Assembly: GCA_040389045.1 (NCBI GenBank)
Contig: JAZKAT010000019.1
Coordinates: forward strand, 1 to 64,000
DNA: 64,000 nucleotides
Source: UBA5158 sp040389045
Lineage (GTDB): Bacteria > Pseudomonadota > Gammaproteobacteria > DSM-16500
Direction of reading: 5' to 3'
Made by a program: the position numbers and the translations under genes. The notes under the pieces were generated by a model that was not told the origin of the DNA, searched no databases, and was given only the letters and a program-made list of their open reading frames with translations. Of this stretch, positions 1-7,920 are shown one piece after another; the first letter of the stretch is position 1; the number at the start of each line of letters is the position of its first letter.

Positions 1-76
1 GACAACATTGTCAAACATTTGAGCTAATCTGCGAAGGGTCATTGTCAATTTAAGCTAAATTATTGTCAACTTTAAT
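1..76. repeat. Repeated motifs resembling an insertion-sequence end
   Basis: The octamer ATTGTCAA occurs at 7-14, 41-48 and 62-69. The first two copies are followed by similar AGCTAA blocks (TTGAGCTAA and TTTAAGCTAA), and the window opens with a small inverted repeat GACAA-CA-TTGTC. Several short repeats of this kind are typical of the multiple transposase-binding sites at the ends of IS21-family elements. No transposase is visible because the window begins here, so the assignment is tentative. The rest of 77-270 is AT-rich and holds nothing else I can name. Confidence 0.3.
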
Positions 77-270
77 AAATAATATTAAACATAACATATT
101 GAATTCATTGAATATAATTGATTTAAAAAGAGTTGAAACGTAAAATATGCCATTGAGCAAAAATAGTACTATCTTTTTGGTTATTGATTGTGTAGAATAT
201 GACCACAACTATTAGAATCGATTAAACTCTATTTTAATAATCAAGATACTACCAAGAGCGAGGGCATAAA

Positions 271-1836
271 ATGTCTACCAGTAGATTTATATCTAATTTA
301 AATTTGAGGCTAATGATGGCTCTCGCATTTTTATTGCTTCTGCTCGATCATCCAGAAATGGGGATGGGTCTAATGACCGTTGGTGCGTTTGCATTAAGAG
401 ATTTTAACAATCCTGTGAACCCATCACGCAGACAACCTTTAGGCATAGCCGGATTCGCCAATTTCGGTGATAACATTCCAGCTTTAAGCGCAACACCGCA
501 ATCTGGTTTTACCCATGCCTTTCCCTATATTGAAAACTTAAATATTGTTGCCCGTGATGTTACTAGTAATCATAACGATATGATTTGTAAGCGCAAGATT
601 GCCATGCAAGGCGGTGGTAAAAGCAAAGGTCGTAAATGTTATTTGAATAATAAACTGTACTTCATGAAATATGACCTTCAAGGCGATCGGATTCGTGAAT
701 ATTATAATTTAATGCTTGCTAAAACTTTAGGTATACAAATTCCTAAAGCTGAATTCATTATAGATAAGACCCCCATACAGGGTAGCTTAAGTGAGTTACT
801 CTTTGCCTCAGAAGAAATCCCAAGGTTTTTGTCTGCTTACGACATAAAAAATAGCTCAACCACTCAAACACAATTTAGAAAAGCAGTAAATTCTAAAATC
901 GGCAGCGAAGGGATTGCACGTTTAACTGTGGCACAAGGATTTATTGCTGATCTTTATGTAGGTAATTGGGGTGTTATGGATTCTGAATTAATACTGATGG
1001 ACGTAGATGGCGGTTTTATGCAACCTTCGACTTTATCAGGCTACTTAGCACTGGGTAGTTCAGTGCACTTTCAAGTATCAAATAATGAACCCGAAAAAAA
1101 CTTGGACCAATTGAGCTTAACTCCAAACAACGTCATCGATATGAAAAAAATTCTTGAATCGTTACGCAATGTATCGCCGCCGAAGCTGCATGAAAGTGTC
1201 GATATGTCAGATGAATTTTTTCAAACGCTGGTGAACATCTATATAAAAGCTTGCGACAATACTATTGAAAAATTAAACCTGATCAATGCCACAGAAGAGC
1301 CTTCTATTGCAATTAACATTCTTCTTGCCGCGGAAATTAGGCGTATGGATGATGATATTATCGCAGTCACTCATGGTACTTTTAAGCAATCCGCTACCGA
1401 AATTAATATCAACATTCCTGAATTATCACTTACACCCAAAATAAAAACATTGGACAATATCAACAATACACAAAGCACTAATACTTCAACCAGCAGCAAT
1501 AAACAAACCATTTCACCCGTTGAATTAACCACAGAAACTAATAGCCAAACTGAAGCAGCTAAAAATGATGAAGTTAGCACTGCTAAATTTACTACAAATA
1601 ATACAAATAAAAGACGAGTTTTATTTTTGGCAAACCAGTCCGATGCGGCGCCGTCACCTATATACGTGTCAATGATTAGCATAACGATATTGATTGGTCT
1701 CTTAATGAGGCACAAAAAACAATCTGCGAAAGAACCTGTAAAAATAGCTAATGTGCTTACTTTCTTTAAAGCAGCGCCCAAAAAAGAGGCTGTAGTTGAA
1801 GTTGTAATTTGCCCGAAATACGCGTCACTAGCGTAA
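271..1836 (+). CDS. Membrane-anchored protein with kinase-like motifs, function unknown
   Basis: 521 residues. A hydrophobic segment at about 11-42 looks like a signal or anchor, and a second at about 463-480 is followed by a basic HKK and a short tail, so both ends may be membrane-associated. The central part resembles very divergent HipA- or PI3K-type kinase folds. A lysine sits in a strand (LYFMKYD, K133), then comes REYYNLMLAKTLGI, which resembles the helix after the ATP-binding lysine. Later come D227 and N232 (ADLYVGNWG), and ILMDVDGG with D244 and D246, in the positions of a catalytic loop and metal-binding motif. Residues 395-450 are a Thr/Asn/Ser-rich linker. The ATG is preceded by a GAGGG-like site. 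No close family is recognised; the kinase reading is inference from motif order. The gene is convergent with the next one. Confidence 0.6.
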   Translation: MSTSRFISNLNLRLMMALAFLLLLLDHPEMGMGLMTVGAFALRDFNNPVNPSRRQPLGIAGFANFGDNIPALSATPQSGFTHAFPYIENLNIVARDVTSNHNDMICKRKIAMQGGGKSKGRKCYLNNKLYFMKYDLQGDRIREYYNLMLAKTLGIQIPKAEFIIDKTPIQGSLSELLFASEEIPRFLSAYDIKNSSTTQTQFRKAVNSKIGSEGIARLTVAQGFIADLYVGNWGVMDSELILMDVDGGFMQPSTLSGYLALGSSVHFQVSNNEPEKNLDQLSLTPNNVIDMKKILESLRNVSPPKLHESVDMSDEFFQTLVNIYIKACDNTIEKLNLINATEEPSIAINILLAAEIRRMDDDIIAVTHGTFKQSATEININIPELSLTPKIKTLDNINNTQSTNTSTSSNKQTISPVELTTETNSQTEAAKNDEVSTAKFTTNNTNKRRVLFLANQSDAAPSPIYVSMISITILIGLLMRHKKQSAKEPVKIANVLTFFKAAPKKEAVVEVVICPKYASLA

Positions 1837-1852
1837 TAGTCGATGAACGTAA

Positions 1853-1924
1853 GTAGGTTGGGCTGACGCGAAGCTCAGATAGGTGGTAAAACTGTTGGGC
1901 TTCACGTTGTTCAGCCCAACCTAC
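1853..1924. repeat. Inverted repeat with GTAGGTTGGGC arms
   Basis: The left arm starts at 1853 with GTAGGTTGGGCTGA and the right arm ends at 1924 with TCAGCCCAACCTAC. The arms are nearly perfect complements separated by about 25 bases. It lies between two convergent genes and could act as a bidirectional terminator or mRNA-stabilising hairpin. GTAGGTTGGGC palindromes are common dispersed elements in proteobacteria. A shorter relative with GTTGGGC/GCCCAAC arms is at 44962-44992. Confidence 0.75.
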
Positions 1925-1975
1925 TAAACTTGCTTAACACCTTTTCTGGGTTCCTCGTATTCCGCTGTTTTTTCA

Positions 1976-3932
1976 TTAGGCCAGCCTGCTACTCATTCTG
2001 GCGTTTTGGGTGATTTCTGTTGAAGCTTCGACGACGCGATTTAAAGGGGTTTGCGAGAAAAGTCTCGGGCCCGCCAGGGTGAGACTTAGGCCAAGGAAGC
2101 CACAGCCTATGTAGATGGCTTTGGCGAGTATGCTGGTTCCTGCTTCCAGGCCTAATACACTCACTCCGGTAAAAGCTGCGACAGTGAGCGCTGTGGAAAG
2201 CAATAGGATGGCAGCGCCGGTTATGATTGCGGTTAAGGCCAGGGCGATTTTACAATGTCTGGCGCGGTTTAATGGCGCGACAAGTTCCTGGGCCTTAGTT
2301 AAATTAGGCGCATTGATGGGATCTACCACAGCGATATTGGCGCATTTGATAACATCAATTAGTAATAGCTGCGACTGCTCTAATTGTTGAGGGGTTAAGG
2401 CACTGATTGCTGCTTCCAGTTTTTTACAGGATTCTATCTGGCGAGCATCGAAAATCGTGGCTGCTATAATTTTATTGAGATTATTGTGGTGCAAAGTAAA
2501 AATTTGCTGAGTGGTCATGCCAGCTTGTTCTTCATCTAACTGAAATTGGCTTGGCGTTTGTGTTTTTTCAGATATTTTTTCTGTACGAGTTGAAGGAATA
2601 GGTTTTGTTTCATCGTGTCCGGTTGTTAAACTTAATTCAGTTACAGCACCAGACGAAGCCTTAACAGTTAATGAAGGTGAATTATTAACAGTTGTAGACG
2701 GTTGTGTAGATAGATGTGACGGACTATGCTGCCCATCACCACCCATTGTTTCTTCTAACTCTGAATCGCCCCCCGCTGCTACTGAGCCAGTGGAGGCTTC
2801 TCGTGATGATNNNNNNNNNNNNNNNNNNNNNNNNNNNNNNNNNNNNNNNNNNNNNNNNNNNNNNNNNNNNNNNNNNNNNNNNNNNNNNNNNNNNNNNNNN
2901 NNNNNNNNNNTGGGAGTATTCCTCACCTTCTTCCTCGGTAAGCTCTAATTCATCCGCAGTAAAATGAGATGCCCTTGGCAGCGGAGTGGTAACCAAATGT
3001 GACGCTGGTTGAGTGGATAGGTCTAACTGAGTATCAAGACCGTGAGCGGGCGTAACTTCTTCGTGGTATTCGGTAGTCTTTGAACCGGATGAAGCTCCTG
3101 TCAAAGCTTTAACAGATTTTTCATCTGCTGGCACGAGAGCTGCTACGGTTTCTAAATTTGTTAATTTACCTACTATTTCTTTCCTGACTTCGCCATTAGT
3201 AAAATATAAATTAATGAGCTCTGCAGCGCTTTTTTTGATTTCATTAGATGAGGTTGATACGGAGATATTAAAAAGCCCCTGCAATGCTTCATCCATTAAA
3301 AAAGGTACTACCACATACAAATCATCTTGAGTCAGTGATGAATGATCCATAAGATAAGATTTTGCAGAGGGTAACAAATTATTGGTTAAAAAAGCAGGAC
3401 GTATAAAAATCGTTTCAATATTTTGATTATAAGTGAAAGTACTATCACTGTTTAATGTACCAGTACATTTTATTTTGTATTCAGTCGTCTTTAGCTGTAA
3501 TCTTTTATTGTAATCTGCGATCTTTTTTTCTTTCTGTGAATAAGTAACTAAAAGATTGGCACCCCTTCTTTCCACCGTCACTTCAATCTTAGATTTCAAC
3601 AGTGGTTTTTTTAGCGATAAAAACCATACCAAGCTCTTTAAATATTGGGTCGTAATAAAAACATTTAACGCTGAGCATTCTGTATCAGTCAGAACTAAAT
3701 TATCATTGTTTGCTGCGCTGGCGATACCTGATGCGTTTCTTACGGTTAAGTTTTTTTCATTCAACTTAATTTCCACACTTTCTAATGCTTCAAGCAACTC
3801 TTTTGGTATCTGATCAAGCAGAGCTTGATTCAGCACCAGGGGATTTGCATTGATTATAGGAAAAGTAGTTCCCCATTTATTTTTCATGAATTCGGGATTC
3901 GATCTTATTTCGATATAGTCTCGCGTTAGCAT
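1976..3932 (-). CDS. Large low-complexity protein with C-terminal membrane segments, interrupted by an assembly gap
   Basis: Two reading frames face each other across the 100-N gap and almost certainly belong to one gene. The N-terminal part (ATG at 3932) is a globular region of about 280 residues followed by a Ser/Thr/His/Glu-rich region. The C-terminal part resumes in similar Ser/Thr-rich sequence and ends with two hydrophobic segments (near ALTAIITGAAILLL and AIYIGCGFLGLSLTL) and a stop at 1976. The frames join only if the true gap length is a multiple of three, which is possible because 100 N is a placeholder. The motif LSTQP and a KALTGASSG/KASSGA-like stretch recur on both sides of the gap, so an internal repeat probably caused the assembly break. 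The family is not recognised. The architecture would fit a secreted or membrane-inserting effector, but that is inference. Confidence 0.6.
2811..2910. other. Assembly gap of 100 N
   Basis: Exactly 100 undetermined bases inside a minus-strand gene. The round number indicates a scaffold placeholder of unknown true length. Similar coding sequence on both flanks suggests a collapsed repeat. Confidence 0.98.
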
Positions 3933-4093
3933 AAGGATCTCTCGTTGTTCGAAATATAAATAGATTGTTGGAATATGTTTAGAAAGGCAAAGTGTGCCAA
4001 TGTTTTTAGTTAAGATAAAGGAGTTTTTTGCAAAAAGGGGCGAAGTATTGGACGTGGGTCTTTTAGTTGATCATAAAGCAGGCGTTGTGTTGA

Positions 4094-4119
4094 CCGTATG
4101 CTGCGTAGCGAAATACGGG
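4094..4119. repeat. Degenerate CCGTATG...ATACGG hairpin repeat
   Basis: CCGTATG and AATACGG arms surround a short GC-rich centre. Better copies of the same element are at 20755-20780 and 41679-41704. The 388 bases between the start of the gap-containing gene (3932) and the ATG at 4321 hold this element, the repeat at 4141 and a ribosome binding site, but no convincing extra gene. Confidence 0.5.
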
Positions 4120-4140
4120 GGGATGCCACTTCATTTAATT

Positions 4141-4185
4141 ACCCCTCCCCCGTCGCCGACCTCTCCCACATGGGAGAGGTGAAAA
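4141..4185. repeat. Dispersed repeat with CTCTCCCACA(T/A)GGGAGAG hairpin, copy 1
   Basis: ACCCCTCCCC-CGTCGCCGAC is followed by CTCTCCCACATGGGAGAG and GTGAAAA. Two further copies are at 13532-13587 and 29317-29355. All three lie between genes, which suggests a non-coding repeat family of this genome. Confidence 0.75.
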
Positions 4186-4320
4186 AAAATGCGGAGAGGG
4201 TGAAAGATGTTTCTCCATATGTCGCGCTTGCGCTTTTATATCCCCAGAGGGGACATACGAGCTACGATTGGTATTTGCTTAAGGGCGTGTGCTATTATGG
4301 CTGCAATAGAAGGAACTATT

Positions 4321-6714
4321 ATGCGGAATTATGTTGGGCTTTTCCTACTTTCATTAACGACCTTGATGTATGAAATACTTCTGACCCGCATTTTTAGTGT
4401 AACCATGCTTTATCACTTCGCTTTTTTTGCCATCTCGGTTGGCATGTTTGGTATGACCGTAGGGGCAATGATAGTTTACCTGGCCCCGCAATATTTTACC
4501 GAACAAAATACCCCTGCCCGCTTAGCTAATATTTCTTTATTGTTTGGTATCTCTATCGCAGTCACGTTAATTTTATATTTGAACATGATGGATTTCTTCC
4601 AGACTAGCCAGACCGATAGAACAAATGTGATGCTGTTAATTTCTTATCTACTCGCGGGAATTCCCTTTACATTTAGCGGTATGGCAATCTGTCTTGCACT
4701 AACAAAACTAGCAAACCCTATTGGAAAGCTTTATGCCGCCGATTTAATAGGCGCGGCTATGGGTTGTATTCTGCTATTGAAATTACTGGATCATATCGAT
4801 GCGGCTTCTGCGATGCTTTGTATTGCAGTTCTGGGTTGCTTAGCCGGATTTTTCTTTAAAAATGAAACCACCCATCATTTCAAAAAAATACTCACAGCCT
4901 GCATTGTTTTCTTATCGATTATGACTTGTTCCAATGTGGTTTTAAGTGCGCACAATGATTCTTTTATAAGAATTGGCGAAAAATTCCCGGTCCCCGCCAA
5001 TTCTCGTATCTATGAAAAATGGAATTCTTTTTCGCGCATATTAATTCATGGCTACCCTTTCTCATTTGTAAGACCTTTCGCCTGGGGATTAAGCAGCACT
5101 TGGCCAGAACAAAACAAAATTAAAGAATTAATTCTGACGATTGACGCTTATGCAGATACACCGTTAATGCGCTTTACGGGTAATCTAGAAGAATTAGAAT
5201 TTCTCAGACATGACATAACCAATGCTGCTCATATTATCAAGAATAATGCCAACGTATTCATTGTTGGTTTGGGCGGCGGCAGAGACGCACTTTCCGCTTT
5301 ATTATTTCATCAAAACAATATTGTCGGCGTTGAGATAAATGATCAAATCATTTCGGCGCTGACTCACCAATTTGGCAATTATACTGGGCATCTCGATCGA
5401 TATCCCAATGTACACATAGTCAATGACGAAGCCCGCAGTTATCTGGGCCGCTTAAAAGAGAAGTTTGACATCATTCAAATTTCCTTAGTCGACACTTTTG
5501 CGGCAACGTCATCAGGTGCTTTTGTATTTAGTGAAAATTCACTTTATACCTTGGAAGCCTGGAAAACTTTTATGGAACATCTTAACCCGGACGGAGTGAT
5601 CTCGGTTTCATATTGGTATGGCGGCGCGGAAATGTACCGATTTTTATCCTTGGCTGTCACCACTCTGAAAAACTTAGGGGTTAAGGATTGTCAAAACAAT
5701 ATTATTGTCATGAGGAATGAAAGCTTTGCGGCCGGCGGCAGAATCCCAGGAGAAGTAGCAACCATTTTAATAAGCAAAAGTGCATTTACTGAAGATGCAC
5801 TCAATAAATTAGATTTGTTTGCAAAAATTAATAAATTTAATATTCTGGTAAGCCCCCGCGTACGCTTGGATGCTCTTGCTGAAATAATTATTTTAGCCAA
5901 GAATCCCAGTGCTGAGGTAAATAGAAATCAGTTGGATCTTGCTCCCCCAACAGATAATACACCTTTCTTCTTTTTCCCGCTAAAACCCCAAGACATTTTT
6001 AAGTTTCACTACACTGGTAACAACCTGGGGAGAGAAGGTTATGCCATCCATATATTGCAATATCTATTAATCGAAATTTTTCTTTTATGTGTTTTTTGTA
6101 TTTTTATACCGCTGTACTTGAAATTTAAAAATATTCCTTTTCGCAAAATATCGCATTTATTAATTTATTTTAGCTGTATTGGTCTGGGCTTCATGTTTAT
6201 TGAATTATCACAGATGGAGAGGCTAATCATATTTTTAGGCCATCCAACGTATGGATTGTCGGTGGTGTTATTCACACTATTACTCAGCAGTGGCATTGGA
6301 AGTCTTTGCGCGCCGGCTGCAACACCTCATGGCATATCCAACCGCCAATTATTATGCTTAAGCGCAATACCCATTACCTTGCTGCTATTTGGCTATCTAG
6401 TCTCTATGCTGATTCCCAGCTTCAGAGACGCTATTCTCCAATTGCGCATCGCTCTCTCTATTATTATTTTATTTCCCATAGGGTTTTTTATGGGTATGGC
6501 GTTTCCCATTGGCATGTTGTTAGCAAAGAAAACTTATCCCGCACTTTTGCCATGGTTCTGGGGTGTAAATGGCGCGGCTTCTGTTTTGGCTTCCGTACTC
6601 GCGGTGGCTGTTTCACTCACGCTAGGTATTTCCGCAACATTAATGACTGGGTTTGCGTTTTATTGTATAGCGGTCATGACTTTTTTCATTTCATCGTTTC
6701 AATTGCGCCGCTAA
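4321..6714 (+). CDS. Membrane protein with a spermidine-synthase-like SAM-binding domain
   Basis: 797 residues from the ATG at 4321, chosen because AGAAGGA at 4308-4314 lies 6 bases upstream; an in-frame extension to 4207 runs through repeat sequence and is unlikely to be used. Order: about six N-terminal membrane helices containing YEILLTRIFSV, typical of this family; a soluble Rossmann methyltransferase-like domain with the glycine loop GLGGGRDALSALL near residue 315, the acidic VEIND and the strand NDEARSYL; then several C-terminal membrane helices. Polyamine aminopropyltransferases share this fold, and large membrane versions are widespread in bacteria with unknown substrates. The D-x-x-D active-site pattern of true spermidine synthases is not evident (ISLVDTFAATSSGA), so aminopropyl transfer is not assured. 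Its end overlaps the convergent gene by 24 bases. Confidence 0.75.
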   Translation: MRNYVGLFLLSLTTLMYEILLTRIFSVTMLYHFAFFAISVGMFGMTVGAMIVYLAPQYFTEQNTPARLANISLLFGISIAVTLILYLNMMDFFQTSQTDRTNVMLLISYLLAGIPFTFSGMAICLALTKLANPIGKLYAADLIGAAMGCILLLKLLDHIDAASAMLCIAVLGCLAGFFFKNETTHHFKKILTACIVFLSIMTCSNVVLSAHNDSFIRIGEKFPVPANSRIYEKWNSFSRILIHGYPFSFVRPFAWGLSSTWPEQNKIKELILTIDAYADTPLMRFTGNLEELEFLRHDITNAAHIIKNNANVFIVGLGGGRDALSALLFHQNNIVGVEINDQIISALTHQFGNYTGHLDRYPNVHIVNDEARSYLGRLKEKFDIIQISLVDTFAATSSGAFVFSENSLYTLEAWKTFMEHLNPDGVISVSYWYGGAEMYRFLSLAVTTLKNLGVKDCQNNIIVMRNESFAAGGRIPGEVATILISKSAFTEDALNKLDLFAKINKFNILVSPRVRLDALAEIIILAKNPSAEVNRNQLDLAPPTDNTPFFFFPLKPQDIFKFHYTGNNLGREGYAIHILQYLLIEIFLLCVFCIFIPLYLKFKNIPFRKISHLLIYFSCIGLGFMFIELSQMERLIIFLGHPTYGLSVVLFTLLLSSGIGSLCAPAATPHGISNRQLLCLSAIPITLLLFGYLVSMLIPSFRDAILQLRIALSIIILFPIGFFMGMAFPIGMLLAKKTYPALLPWFWGVNGAASVLASVLAVAVSLTLGISATLMTGFAFYCIAVMTFFISSFQLRR

Positions 6715-7857
6715 TGCTTCCGCCACATCCCCACTATAACTCACCGTATTATCCCTTAACTTCGTTGCCGTCGAACTGGCAAATTTAGCACCTACCGCTA
6801 AAACACCATTTAGCGATGAAATCGCTATTTGAAAAATTTTTAGGGAAGTTGGATTCAATGCCTGAGTACCTACAACAGCGGATTGAACCAACCCAATTAC
6901 AGTTGTACCAAGAGAAGTAAGAGATTGGATAAATGTCGTAGTCTTCTCGTAATATGCTGTTTCATTATCAAGCTGGGCTTTGCGCGCAAATAATGTGGCT
7001 TTTAAACTGGAAAATCCTGCCGGGTTATTAGGAAAATCTGTTAATACTTCAGTCCAAGGCGTTAAACTTTTACTGGTTTTCTTAGTTGGCAGTGAAACTT
7101 TAATATCTGCACCATTAATAAGGACTTTGCCCGATACCGGAACCACTGATGTTGGTTCCGTTGGGTTTGCTGCTGGTGTAGCGCTAGCCTCAGTCGCAGA
7201 ATGAATTAACAAACCTGTTATCCCTCCTCTTATCCCACTCGGTGGTTTCGAAGCGGCATCAGACGTAGTGTGCGGCGGCGCTACAGTAGTTTGCGAATCT
7301 TCTAAATCCAAAATGACTGGTTGCAAACTGATAGCTGCATTTTTTTCACTGGTGACTGCCGCGCTAAGTTCATCTGAGAGATAGGATAATGCCGACATCA
7401 CGGTTGAAAGTGAAATTTGTAAAGCAGCATCCTCTGTACCACTCACTAGCAGAACAGCGGCCACCGTTGTTTGGATTATTTGGATAATTGTTATACCTGC
7501 GGAAGTAAAGGTTTGCACCGTACCTACCCCATTATCATATTTATTAATTCTGTTACCTATATCCACGCTGGCTTGCATGATAGCGGTAAGAAATTCCTTC
7601 AAACCTACTTCATTATTAGGAAATGTACGTGCTTGATTTTCCCAAGTATCCCAAATATAGCCTTCAACTTTAGTTGGCATAAGAATCGAAACTGAATCGC
7701 CATTAATTAATACATTATCAGCAGGCTTAAATGTAACAGCTGCAGCGATTAATGTATTAATAGTCCCATCGGAAGATTTTGTTTCAGTTGCTTCGTTTTG
7801 AGAAGATCGCAGAATTTTAGTAAGTCCGCGCTGTTTTTTTAATTGGCCTGACAACAT
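6691..7857 (-). CDS. Unknown protein built from two copies of one domain
   Basis: 388 residues from the ATG at 7857, which has AAAGGA 7 bases upstream; an upstream in-frame TTG at 7890 is less likely. Two homologous segments are visible, at about residues 47-178 and 243-372. Each begins VLING(D/A) followed by a PTK motif, continues through FPNN and a hydrophobic Thr/Ile-rich helix (FTSAGITIIQIIQTTV versus LTSLGTTVIGLVQSAV), and ends in an Ala/Ser-rich helix. They are joined by a Pro/Thr/Ala-rich linker. There is no signal peptide and no recognised family. The hydrophobic helices could be amphipathic bundle or membrane-inserting segments. The gene lies just downstream of the large adhesin gene (64 bases) in the same orientation. 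Confidence 0.65.
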   Translation of the reverse strand: MLSGQLKKQRGLTKILRSSQNEATETKSSDGTINTLIAAAVTFKPADNVLINGDSVSILMPTKVEGYIWDTWENQARTFPNNEVGLKEFLTAIMQASVDIGNRINKYDNGVGTVQTFTSAGITIIQIIQTTVAAVLLVSGTEDAALQISLSTVMSALSYLSDELSAAVTSEKNAAISLQPVILDLEDSQTTVAPPHTTSDAASKPPSGIRGGITGLLIHSATEASATPAANPTEPTSVVPVSGKVLINGADIKVSLPTKKTSKSLTPWTEVLTDFPNNPAGFSSLKATLFARKAQLDNETAYYEKTTTFIQSLTSLGTTVIGLVQSAVVGTQALNPTSLKIFQIAISSLNGVLAVGAKFASSTATKLRDNTVSYSGDVAEALAAQLKR

Positions 7858-7920
7858 CCTATGTTCCTTTCTAATTATAGATAGGAACAAGATATTCTAA
7901 TTCGAATTGATGATCAACTA

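Noticed and set aside
3994..4373. Two short plus-strand ORFs before the spermidine-synthase-like gene
   Set aside because: They run through the dispersed hairpin repeats and have no convincing ribosome site; their protein sequence reflects repeat DNA.
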